In this document: positions 7,921-16,300 of the stretch, piece after piece | Position numbering within the stretch: position 1 is the stretch's first letter | Layout of the letters: each line of letters starts with the position of its first letter | Assembly (NCBI GenBank): GCA_964439625.1 | Contig: CAYTPI010000006.1 | Location: 124,001 to 188,000, forward strand | Direction: 5' to 3' | DNA: 64,000 nucleotides | Origin: CAYTPI01 sp964439625 | Lineage (GTDB): Bacteria > Chloroflexota > Anaerolineae > Aggregatilineales > UBA3940 | The notes under the pieces: model-generated | The model's database searches: none | What the model was told of the DNA's origin: nothing | Seen by the model: only the letters and a program-made list of their open reading frames with translations | Made by a program: the position numbers and the translations under genes

Positions 7921-9024
7921 ATGTCCGCTGTAATTTTCCCCTTTACTGCTATTGTTGGTCAGAGCCGTATGAAACGTGCCCTGATCCTGAATGCCATTAA
8001 CTCCCAGATTGGCGGCGTCCTTATCCGCGGTGAGAAAGGTACTGCTAAATCAACGGCTGCCCGTGCCTTAGCCGCTCTGCTACCACAGATCGAGGTGATT
8101 GAAGGCTGCCCGTTTAACCTGCCCCCAGAAACCCCTATGCCAGAATTATCATCAATGTGCGGGCCAGATCAACCCGTCACGCAACGTCAAATTCGGTTGG
8201 TTGACCTGCCTGTTAGTGCAACTGAAGATCGAGTTGTTGGCACTCTGGATATTGAGAAAGCCATTCAGCGTGGTGAACGTCATTTTGAACCAGGCATTCT
8301 AGCCTCTGCAAACCGAGGCATTCTTTATGTTGATGAGGTTAACTTACTCGATGACCATATTGTTGACCTGCTACTGGACTCGGCGGCGATGGGTGTCAAT
8401 ATTGTAGAGCGCGAAGGCATCAGTGTGACACACCCAGCACGCTTTATGCTGATCGGCACGATGAACCCTGAAGAAGGTGATTTGCGTCCACAGTTATTGG
8501 ATCGTTTTGCGCTTTGTGTTGATGTTCAAGGTATTCATGACCCAACACAACGCATGGTCATTCTTGAGCGTCACATTCAGTTTGAACAAGACTCAGATAG
8601 CTTTCGAGATGAGTGGCTACCGTTTGAAAAGCGCTTGAGTGAAGAGATAGAGCGGGCCCGATCTATGCTGGCGGCAGTTGGTTATTCGCGTTTTCACTTG
8701 GCAACCATTGCCAACCTGACGGCGAACATGGCAGTTGATGGTCATCGGGCTGACCTTGTCATACTCAAAGCGGCCCGAGCGCATGCCGCGTTTGAAGGAC
8801 GCGAAGAGATCAATGAACGTGATATTCTAATGGCAGCAGAACTGGCACTACCCCACCGCATGAAGCGCAACCCATTCCAAGAGGCGACGATTACCGCCGA
8901 GCAGCTCGGTGACCGGTTAGCGCAAGCTCAACAAGACGCTGAGCAAACGGCTGGCAGCACCGAAGAGGCCGAAGGTGACGAGATGGTAGATGAGGACGGA
9001 AAAAAAAAGACTCCTCTGAAATAA
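7921..9024 (+). CDS. BchI/ChlI-like AAA+ chelatase small subunit (zero-frame product)
   Basis: Without frameshifting, translation stops at the TAA at 9022-9024 and gives a 367-residue AAA+ ATPase. It has the Mg-chelatase I-subunit hallmarks: Walker A GEKGTAKST, the FNLPPETPMPEL region, Walker B ILYVDEVNLLDD and the arginine-finger region DRFALCVDVQG. This length and content match a stand-alone BchI/CobS-type subunit, with a short charged tail. AAA+ hexamers of I and D subunits power metal insertion by the large subunit. No separate chlI or cobS gene is seen in the window, so this short product probably fills that role. It shares its first 363 residues with the frameshifted product. Confidence 0.75.
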   Translation: MSAVIFPFTAIVGQSRMKRALILNAINSQIGGVLIRGEKGTAKSTAARALAALLPQIEVIEGCPFNLPPETPMPELSSMCGPDQPVTQRQIRLVDLPVSATEDRVVGTLDIEKAIQRGERHFEPGILASANRGILYVDEVNLLDDHIVDLLLDSAAMGVNIVEREGISVTHPARFMLIGTMNPEEGDLRPQLLDRFALCVDVQGIHDPTQRMVILERHIQFEQDSDSFRDEWLPFEKRLSEEIERARSMLAAVGYSRFHLATIANLTANMAVDGHRADLVILKAARAHAAFEGREEINERDILMAAELALPHRMKRNPFQEATITAEQLGDRLAQAQQDAEQTAGSTEEAEGDEMVDEDGKKKTPLK

Positions 9025-9980
9025 ACACTGAAGATGATGCGGCTGCACAGGAAGCTCCAGAAACAGGAGACGCACAACCCTCGCGGCAGACAGTTTCTGA
9101 TGGTGTCAACGCGGAATGGTTCGAAGGTGGGCAGCAAAAAGAGATTGGGCAGCAATTTCAGGTTAATCAGCAATTAGATACCCCACTAGATAAATTGTCG
9201 CGCCGGCAGAGTGGACGACGAAGCCAGACTCGTACGGAGCGCAAGCGCGGGCGCTACATTCAAGCGCGACCTGCCAACGGTAAGACGAACGACATTGCCT
9301 TCGATGCGACCATCCGGGCGGCTGCTCCCCATCAGATTAACCGCGATAAAGGTGACCTTGCCTTTGCTGTCCGCAAGAGCGACTTACAGCGCAAGGTGCG
9401 CGTCAAAAAGCAGGCCAACCTCGTGTTATTTGTGGTAGACGCTTCTTGGAGTATGGCAGTTTCCGAACGAATGGAAGCAACGAAGGGTGCCATCATGTCA
9501 TTGTTGACTGATGCTTACCAACGTCGCGACCGGGTTGGGCTTATTGTGTTTCAGAAAGATAAGGCCCAGCTTGTTCTTCCTCCAACAAGCTCCGTACAAC
9601 TGGCTCAGAAGGCATTAGCTGACATTCCGGTCGGTGGTAAGACTCCGCTTTCGGCAGGTTTGACCTTATCGTATGAGGTCATTCGGCAAGAAAATGCCGC
9701 GCATCCAGATGTACTGCCATTAATGATCTTATTGACAGACGGCGCTGGTAATGTTTCCCTTGGTAACATGGCACCGCGGGTAGAAGCCAAGATGCTCAGC
9801 GAGAAAATCCATGCTGCTGATATTCGTTCCGTGGTGATTAATATGGAACATGAAAGCTTTGATCAAGGCTTAGCTCAAGAGTTAGCGGATCAGCTCGGTG
9901 GCCCTTGCTATGCGTTAACAGATCTAAGAGCGGAGACACTCTACCAAACAGTTGTCGAGGAAATGCAAGAGATGGGCTAA
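7921..9980 (+). CDS. chlD: ChlD-like chelatase medium subunit (AAA+ plus VWA), made by -1 frameshift
   Basis: Reading from 7921 and shifting to the -1 frame in the A9 run at 9000-9008 gives an uninterrupted 686-residue protein. It has an AAA+ domain (about 1-335), an acidic linker (about 340-410) and a C-terminal VWA domain. This is the classic ChlD/BchD architecture. The part after the shift has no start codon with a ribosome binding site: the first possible one, a TTG at 9195, has none and would cut off the linker. The VWA part carries a MIDAS motif DASWSM (DxSxS kept, Trp where Gly is usual) and the LPPT and GGKTPL segments. With cobN downstream and no other bch/chl genes, the likely substrate is cobalt. 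Whether the shift is translational or by transcript slippage is not known. Confidence 0.8.
8992..9024 (+). promoter_or_regulatory. Putative programmed -1 frameshift site in chlD
   Basis: Nine A residues (9000-9008) followed by G create, in the zero frame, the heptamer A_AAA_AAG (9003-9009), the same slippery sequence as in E. coli dnaX. A Shine-Dalgarno-like GAGGA (8992-8996) sits 6 bases upstream, where it could act as a stimulator, and the zero-frame stop TAA follows 12 bases downstream. No strong stem-loop is obvious by eye immediately downstream. RNA polymerase slippage on A9 is an alternative mechanism with the same outcome. Confidence 0.75.
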
Positions 9981-10006
9981 TCTCATCTTGCCAACCAGAC
10001 AGTCAG

Positions 10007-10047
10007 AAAGTGACCGCTATCAGTTGTTATGTGATAGCGGTCACTTT
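10007..10047 (+). terminator. Strong terminator after chlD
   Basis: A perfect 16-base-pair stem: AAAGTGACCGCTATCA (10007-10022) and its complement at 10032-10047, with a 9-base loop, followed by ATTTTG. It lies 26 bases after the stop codon, so chlD appears to be transcribed separately from the downstream gene. Confidence 0.8.
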
Positions 10048-10113
10048 ATTTTGCACAGTCTGTGCTCTAAGATATTGAGGTAGTGTAACTTAACGAAAAT
10101 CGGGAGGTAATTT

Positions 10114-10620
10114 ATGCCACGCCTAAGAAAAAGAGCTAAGCGTTTTGCTCGCCGACAAACGACACGCCCACACACTGGGCCAATACATAGCCGTCGTGCT
10201 GCGTTGCGAGGCCGCCGGATGGGTCGCCCTGGGATCCGACGTCGGCGTCGGATTATACGTCACAGGCAGGCTGCAATCTTTTTACTCGCAGGGGCTGCGG
10301 CAGCTGTTAAGGTCAGCAATGCAGATGTTGAGCGAATTCAGCACGCGACGGGTAAGTCTGCGGAAGAATTGACCGATCACGAACTGCTGGCTGCAATGGA
10401 ACGCCTTGGGATCGAACCGTTAGATTTAGATCGCAATGATCAATCGGCGATGAAGATGCCTAAACTAGCCGCGCAATGTCCCTCGTGCGGCTACCCATTG
10501 ACGGTCGAGCGTGCTCATTGGGCTGGCCCAATGAGTGCCAAGTGTCCCGCGTGTAATACAGGGTTAGAGATTCAATGGGTGGCTGTTGATATCCCAACAT
10601 CAGATCAAAAGACGGGTTGA
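10114..10620 (+). CDS. Basic protein with short hydrophobic, SHOCT-like and zinc-ribbon segments
   Basis: A 168-residue protein with three visible parts. Residues 1-52 are extremely Arg-rich. Residues 52-65 are a short hydrophobic run. Residues 68-105 form a small helical segment (VERIQHATGKSAEELTDHEL) resembling SHOCT-type oligomerisation motifs. The C-terminus holds two CxxC knuckles (C122/C125 and C144/C147) consistent with a zinc ribbon. A GGGAGG ribosome binding site precedes the ATG at 10114. The basic N-terminus could bind nucleic acid or acidic lipids; no function is assigned. Its last 16 bases overlap the end of the convergent DUF58 gene. Confidence 0.6.
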   Translation: MPRLRKRAKRFARRQTTRPHTGPIHSRRAALRGRRMGRPGIRRRRRIIRHRQAAIFLLAGAAAAVKVSNADVERIQHATGKSAEELTDHELLAAMERLGIEPLDLDRNDQSAMKMPKLAAQCPSCGYPLTVERAHWAGPMSAKCPACNTGLEIQWVAVDIPTSDQKTG

Positions 10621-11846
10621 CCTAATATCATCCGAATGTCGTCATTGCGTTTGATGGGATAAGTAGGAAAGCCAGCACCACTGCATAGACTGATGACATC
10701 CGAGTGACCGGGGCGACCACCGAAGGACTGTGCATCAATAGCGATGACTATTATATTAAGCCCCCTAAGCGTCAGGCCGTGGGCGACAGTAGGCCAAGTG
10801 GTGCGGGTAGATGGTGTAATGAGAAGCACTGTTGTACCGCGACTCATCATTTGACCCTCGGCTACCAATACTTGATCAAGTGGATTACGCCCAACGGTCT
10901 CGAGCACGGCTAGTAGATCGAGAATTTTGCTTTGCTGCCGGACTCCACGGTCAGGTTGGAGGCTGACTCGGTGTGCAGAATGGATCAACAGTCCGACGGA
11001 ACGATCTTGTTGAAGCAATGTATAACTGAGTGAAGCGGCTACTGTCACCATATATTCTTCGGTACTGGGCGGAATGGCTGGAACATCTGGCGAACGCCAA
11101 GCCTCGTAGCCTGCTACGGTTCCGGCATGCACCGTATGGTCAGCATCAAGGATAATCCAAACATCAGAGAGTGGATCAAGCTCAAACTCCTTAACGATCA
11201 AGCGGCCCTTGCGAGCAGAGCTCTTCCAATGAATGCGGTTGAAGCCATCTCCGGGGACATAGTCGCGGACACCTGCCGCGTTAGTTGTGACTTGGTAAGT
11301 ACGCTTTTGGACAACTTTACCGCCGGTTAACGAGCCTGCTGGTAAGCGAAAGCTCGTAAGATCGATAACCTGCGGGCGAACGATCAAAGAGTCAGTCTCA
11401 CTAAGTTCACGCTTGACTTGGAACAGACCGAAAGGATCTCCTGCGATTAGGGAAAGGGGGCCGAGTCTAAAGCGCCCTCGGCGGGTACACATCGTGTTGA
11501 CGCGCCACTGCGTAGCCTGCTTACCATCGAGGCTACCAACGATATGACTAGACGCATGGCCTGGGAGTGTTGACTGATCGTAAATCTCTAACCAGAGCTT
11601 TGGAATAAACGTGGTGTTAGTGAGTTGAAAATACTCAGTGAGGTACTCGCCAACCTGTGCTTGCTGGGTCTGTGCATAACGACGAAAGGTCAACCAGTTG
11701 GCGCCAATCCAGGCCCATCCGTAAGAGAGAGCCAATAACCCAATGAAAGCATACGTGACGCTGTAAAAAAAGCGTCTACCCGTTGCTACGCCAGCCAATA
11801 GGCATGCACCCGTAATAATGTAGACGGCTGTACGACGGCGCTGCAT
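10605..11846 (-). CDS. DUF58 domain protein (MoxR-associated)
   Basis: A 413-residue protein with two N-terminal membrane helices (about residues 8-24 and 27-48) and a large C-terminal region. The latter holds the DUF58 signature VRDYVPGDGFNRIHWKSSAR followed by GRLIVKEFE. DUF58 proteins are typically encoded next to MoxR AAA+ ATPases and carry a VWA-like fold; they are thought to act with MoxR as chaperone-like assembly factors at the membrane. Here the moxR gene lies 38 bases upstream on the same strand, so the two form an operon. The 3' end overlaps the convergent zinc-ribbon gene by 16 bases. Confidence 0.88.
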   Translation of the reverse strand: MQRRRTAVYIITGACLLAGVATGRRFFYSVTYAFIGLLALSYGWAWIGANWLTFRRYAQTQQAQVGEYLTEYFQLTNTTFIPKLWLEIYDQSTLPGHASSHIVGSLDGKQATQWRVNTMCTRRGRFRLGPLSLIAGDPFGLFQVKRELSETDSLIVRPQVIDLTSFRLPAGSLTGGKVVQKRTYQVTTNAAGVRDYVPGDGFNRIHWKSSARKGRLIVKEFELDPLSDVWIILDADHTVHAGTVAGYEAWRSPDVPAIPPSTEEYMVTVAASLSYTLLQQDRSVGLLIHSAHRVSLQPDRGVRQQSKILDLLAVLETVGRNPLDQVLVAEGQMMSRGTTVLLITPSTRTTWPTVAHGLTLRGLNIIVIAIDAQSFGGRPGHSDVISLCSGAGFPTYPIKRNDDIRMILGQPVF

Positions 11847-11884
11847 TTAATGTGTAGACCTGGGTTTATCTGACGATGAATTGA

Positions 11885-12844
11885 TCATTGTGGCTGGACC
11901 GATGCACCTGGCACCTGTACTCGTGACAACACATCGGCGATAACTGCGTCTGCCGTCACCCCTTTGATGCGTGCAGATGGATCAACGATGATGCGATGTG
12001 CTAATGTGGCTTGTGCTAAACCCTTAACATCATCTGGAATGACATGGTCGCGCCCAACCATAGCTGCCCTCGCCTGCACTGCCTTGAATAGCGCCAGACT
12101 TCCACGCGGGCTAGCGCCCAAGTAGACTTCTTCATGAGTGCGGGTCGTTGTTGTGATATCCACTATGTACTGTTTGAGTTCACGGCTGAGGAAAACGGAC
12201 TTGATCTGCTCTTGTGCGTTGAGCAGTTCATTGATTGAGATGATCTGTTGGATTGCTATAACCGGATGTTTATACTGCTGTGAGTCCAACATCGCAACTT
12301 CATCCGAGACCGATGGATACCCCAGTTTGAGGCGTAAGATGAAACGGTCTAGCTGTGCTTCAGGGAGTGGGAATGTCCCTTCGTACTCAATGGGGTTTTG
12401 GGTTGCTAATACAAGGAATGGTCGTGCGAGTTGGAAGGTTGTACCGTCAACAGTGACCTGTCGCTCTTCCATCGCTTCGAGCAGAGATGACTGGGTCTTG
12501 GGCGTCGCTCGGTTGATCTCATCTGCGAGAACAATTTGCGCCATTAAAGGGCCAGGGCGAAACTCAAATTCACCTGATTTTTGATTGTAGATAGAGATTC
12601 CTGTGATGTCACTGGGGAGCATATCCGGCGTGAATTGAATCCGGCTGAAGTTACCGCCAACTGAGCGGGCGATGGCTTTTGCCATCACAGTTTTGCCGAC
12701 GCCAGGTACATCTTCGATCAGAATATGCCCCTGACACAATAGCCCAATAAGGGTCAGCATGATTTCACGGCGTTTACCAATAATAACCTGCTCTACATTT
12801 TGGATCAGTCGCTCTGTAAGAGACTGGACACTTGTTACATCCAA
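11885..12844 (-). CDS. MoxR-family AAA+ ATPase
   Basis: A 319-residue AAA+ ATPase of the MoxR type, the normal family length. Walker A is DVPGVGKT, Walker B is VLADEINRA, sensor 1 lies in LATQNPIEYEGTFPLPEAQ and the DRF box follows. The family acts as a chaperone in maturation of metal-containing or membrane complexes. It is the first gene of a two-gene operon with the DUF58 protein. Two related but distinct AAA+ genes (this one and the ChlI-like ATPase) flank the zinc-ribbon gene; nothing suggests they share a partner. Confidence 0.92.
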   Translation of the reverse strand: MDVTSVQSLTERLIQNVEQVIIGKRREIMLTLIGLLCQGHILIEDVPGVGKTVMAKAIARSVGGNFSRIQFTPDMLPSDITGISIYNQKSGEFEFRPGPLMAQIVLADEINRATPKTQSSLLEAMEERQVTVDGTTFQLARPFLVLATQNPIEYEGTFPLPEAQLDRFILRLKLGYPSVSDEVAMLDSQQYKHPVIAIQQIISINELLNAQEQIKSVFLSRELKQYIVDITTTTRTHEEVYLGASPRGSLALFKAVQARAAMVGRDHVIPDDVKGLAQATLAHRIIVDPSARIKGVTADAVIADVLSRVQVPGASVQPQ

Positions 12845-12990
12845 CCGGGGTAACCCCTAACTATAGTAACAACAAAAGTATTGCCCATATCAAAATAGGC
12901 GGCATTAGATGATAACAATCAACTAGAAGCAGACACAACCTATGTTATTTCAAGACGCAAGCGAGAAGGTCGCTAGGCAGAGCGCAGAGC

Positions 12991-13018
12991 TTGAAGGCCG
13001 TGAATTTTGCGGTATACT
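12991..13018 (+). promoter_or_regulatory. Putative promoter of tRNA-Lys (and possibly cobN)
   Basis: TTGAAG (12991-12996), a 16-base spacer and TATACT (13013-13018) end 12 bases before the tRNA. Transcription would start very close to the tRNA 5' end. No clear terminator was seen between the tRNA and cobN, so it may also drive cobN. Confidence 0.45.
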
Positions 13019-13030
13019 AACTGGGCTAAT

Positions 13031-13103
13031 GGCCCACTAGCTCAATTGGCAGAGCAGTTGACTCTTAATCAATTGGTTCCAGGTTCGAGTCCTGGGTGGG
13101 TCA
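13031..13103 (+). tRNA. tRNA-Lys (anticodon CUU)
   Basis: The full cloverleaf can be folded by eye. The acceptor stem GGCCCAC pairs with GTGGGTC (one G-U), the D arm is GCTC/GAGC, the anticodon stem GTTGA/TCAAT encloses the loop CTCTTAA with anticodon CTT (13064-13066), and the T arm is CCAGG-TTCGAGT-CCTGG. The discriminator is A103 and CCA is not fully encoded (CCT follows). CTT reads AAG lysine codons. Confidence 0.95.
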
Positions 13104-13115
13104 CCTACATGGAGC

Positions 13116-13230
13116 TATCCCGAACCCAACGAGAGTGAGGTAGAGGACTTTTTAGCAAACATTCGATTTTCGAATCGGAGCAAGCTGGAAAGCCTCGTGC
13201 CCAACTTCAAGTGAAAGGTGGTTCGGGATA
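13116..13230 (+). promoter_or_regulatory. Candidate structured leader RNA upstream of cobN
   Basis: An exact 11-base complement (13116-13126 with 13220-13230, core ATCCCGAACC/GGTTCGGGAT) would close a domain of about 115 bases. Inside it, ATTCGA/TCGAAT (13161-13175) forms a small hairpin and ACGAG (13129-13133) can pair with CTCGT (13194-13198). A second hairpin (GTTCgTCTG/CAGAcaaGAAC, about 13252-13280) follows. It lies between tRNA-Lys and cobN, where a cobalamin or metal riboswitch would be expected, but I could not find the canonical B12-box. Confidence 0.35.
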
Positions 13231-13332
13231 AATGCTTTTCTTCCCAAAACAGTTCGTCTGCTGTTTCTCCAGACAAGAACCGCTCTACCGGAGGAAGGTC
13301 ATTCACACATTCTAAGTGTAAGGAAAAACCGG

Positions 13333-16300
13333 ATGGCAAAACGTAAGAAGACGCGCGTAACATGCAAAGATGGGCGCAACATCAATGTGGTGCATCAGCG
13401 TGGGCATCTGTTTGTTTGCTCAAAAGGTTGCTGCTGCGGGCTTACTGAGCGCGGGTTTGCTGCTGTACCAGAGGACTTCTATCATCAGGAATGGGAAGGG
13501 CGCAAGCTGCGCAACCGTGTCCACCTGACCCAGTCTGGCTGCCTCGGCCCATGCCCCCTTGCCAATGTCGTCATGCTTGTGTTTGATAGCAAACCGGTGT
13601 GGTTTCAAGCCATCGATAGCAAGCAGCAAATTACATTCCTCTTTGACTACATCGAAACTATGCTCGAAGCAGACCGCTTCTTACCACCTCCCGATAACCT
13701 TGAAGATTATGTATTCAACTATTACACATGGTCACATGACAATGTCGGCTATATTGAGCCGCAAACTAGCGACTTAGAAACAGGGCAGCTACCAGTTAAG
13801 GCTGAGGGTATCCTTTACCTGACGCATAAAGATACGGACCTGCTCACGCTCAGTGCAGCCCTTCAGCAACTGCCCGCTGATTTTCCGCCTGTGGATGCCG
13901 TTAACCTAGCCGACATCAAAACCGACGCCTACATGATCCGCCTAATCGCTGAAAAGGTGATGCTGTCTCAGGTGATTGTTGTACGGGTATTAGGGCGAAC
14001 AAGTAGTGTGCCAGGATTTACAGACCTGCTTGAACATGCTCGTCAAAATGACAAGTATCTGATTGTGGTCAGCGGTACGGGCAGCCTCGAACCTGAGCTT
14101 GCAGCAGTCTCAACGGTTCGGCCTGATGTCGTGCAGGATGTACAGGCCTATCTTGATGCAGATGGCGTGGTCAATATGGTGAACATGCTGCAATGTCTTG
14201 TTGACCGAGTACTACTGACCGGGTTCGGTTACGCACCACCTACTGATTTGCCACAGCATGGCATTTATCACCCTGATTTCTCTGTTTATCCCTCCCAGGA
14301 AGATTGGCTTGACTACCGTAATGTTGCTCAGCCAACTATCGGGATTCTGTTCTATCGCTCACACTGGTTGAGCGGCAACACGGCTTTTATTGATGCACTA
14401 GTGCGTGAGGTTGAGAGCCAAGGTGCGAACGTTCTGCCCATCTTTACCGCCTCACTACGCGTGAACCATACCAAAGATGATGTATCACGTTGGCCGGTTG
14501 CATTTGATTTACTGCTTGACGATGATGGTCAACCGTTGGTCGATGTATTGATCAACACAATTTCATTTGCCATGGGTGATGTCAACCCAGATGGGCCGAC
14601 ACTCAGTAGTTGGTCTGCCGATGCCTTAAGCAAGCTCGATGTACCCATGCTACAGGCGATGACAGTCAGCACATCGCGCTGGAAGTGGGAAGTGAGCGAA
14701 CGCGGGCTGACGCCATTAGATACAGCGATGTACGTTGCTATGCCTGAGTTCGACGGGCGCATTGTGACGGTGCCGATCTCGTTTAAAGAAACCATTTCTG
14801 AAGGACTTATCACACTCGATGAACTTCATGGCACATCTAAGCCATTTGATGCCATACATTACCAGCCTGACGCTGAACGTATTCAGCGAGTAGTAGGGTT
14901 AGCACTCCGACTTTCTGCCTTGAGACGCAAACCAAACGAGCAGAAGCGCATCGCTTTCATTCTGACGAACTCATCAAGTAAAGCTGCCAGCGTCGGTAAT
15001 GCAGTAGGGTTAGATTCACCTACATCGTTGGTTGCTGTGTTCCTGGCAATGGAGGAAGCTGGTTACAGCATCAACGACTTACCCGCAGGTGGCGACACCC
15101 TGATTCACAACCTGCTCGACCGCTGCTCATACGACAGTATTATGTTGACTCAGAACCAGATTGAGATGGCTGCGGGGACAGTACCTGCCAGCCAATCGCG
15201 TAGTTGGTTCAATGACCTGACCCAAGCACAACAAACACGGATATCAGCGCAGTGGGGAGAGCCTCCCGGGGAGGCCTACGTCTTCGATGATGGCATCATC
15301 ATGCCAGGGCTTGAATTCGGCAATGTCTTCCTCGCGCTTCAGCCGCCGCGTGGTTATGGGATGGATCTGGACGCTATCTACCATCAGCCCGATTTACCAC
15401 CTCCGCACTACTATTATGCTCTCTATCGTTGGCTGCGCGACGAATGGGGTGCTGATGCGATTGTTCATATGGGCAAACATGGCACGCTCGAATGGCTGCC
15501 GGGCAAGAGCATAGGCCTATCAGAAGACTGCTTCCCGGATGCGTTCCTCGCTGATATGCCACTCTTTTATCCATTCATACTCAATGACCCTGGAGAAGGC
15601 GCGCAGGCCAAGCGTCGTGGGCATGCCGTGATTGTTGATCACCTAACGCCTCCCATGACGACGGCTGGTGCCTATGGCGAACTCGCGCAACTGATGCAGC
15701 TTGTCGATGAATACTACCAGGTAGAGAAGCTCGACCCAGCTAAGTTGCCGTTGTTGCAACAGCAAATCTGGGAGTTAATCCAGCAGACAAACCTACAGAA
15801 TGACCTTGCCAGCATGCTGCGTCGAGAGCATGGCGACCATGCTCATGAATGGGATGAGAGCGAAACTGCTGATGGGATTCCTGTCACAATTGCAGAGATG
15901 GACGGACGCCAAGTCGCACATCTGATCGAAGACATTGATGGCTACTTGTGCGAATTGGCTGGGGCGCAAATTCGCGATGGGCTGCACATTCTTGGGCAAG
16001 TGCCGCAGCATGATAAACTAGTCGATTTCCTTTTTGCCATGACTAGCCTAGCAAACCTAAATGTGCCCTCACTACGAGCGGAAGTCACAACAGCGCTGGG
16101 GTTTGATCTTGACAGCCTACTAGAGGAACCGGGCCGACGCATCGCACAAAGGCCCAGTCATCTATCTTCAGATATCGAGACACATGCAGATGCTTTGGCA
16201 TTCATCGAGCAACAAAGCAAGCAACTTTTGTCTGGCCTACTCGCGGGGGAATTTGATGCCTCATTGGCAGCGAGTCTAATCGAGAAGCAATTTGCAAAGT

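Noticed and set aside
9195..9980. A separate VWA-protein gene starting at a TTG at 9195
   Set aside because: No ribosome binding site, and the open -1 frame extends back to the A9 run with ChlD-like linker sequence; frameshifting explains it better.
13104..13332. Canonical cobalamin riboswitch upstream of cobN
   Set aside because: The B12-box and the usual core segments were not found by eye, so only an unassigned structured leader is reported.
13115..13363. 82-codon antisense ORF over the cobN leader
   Set aside because: It overlaps the structured leader and the cobN start and has no ribosome binding site or recognisable features.
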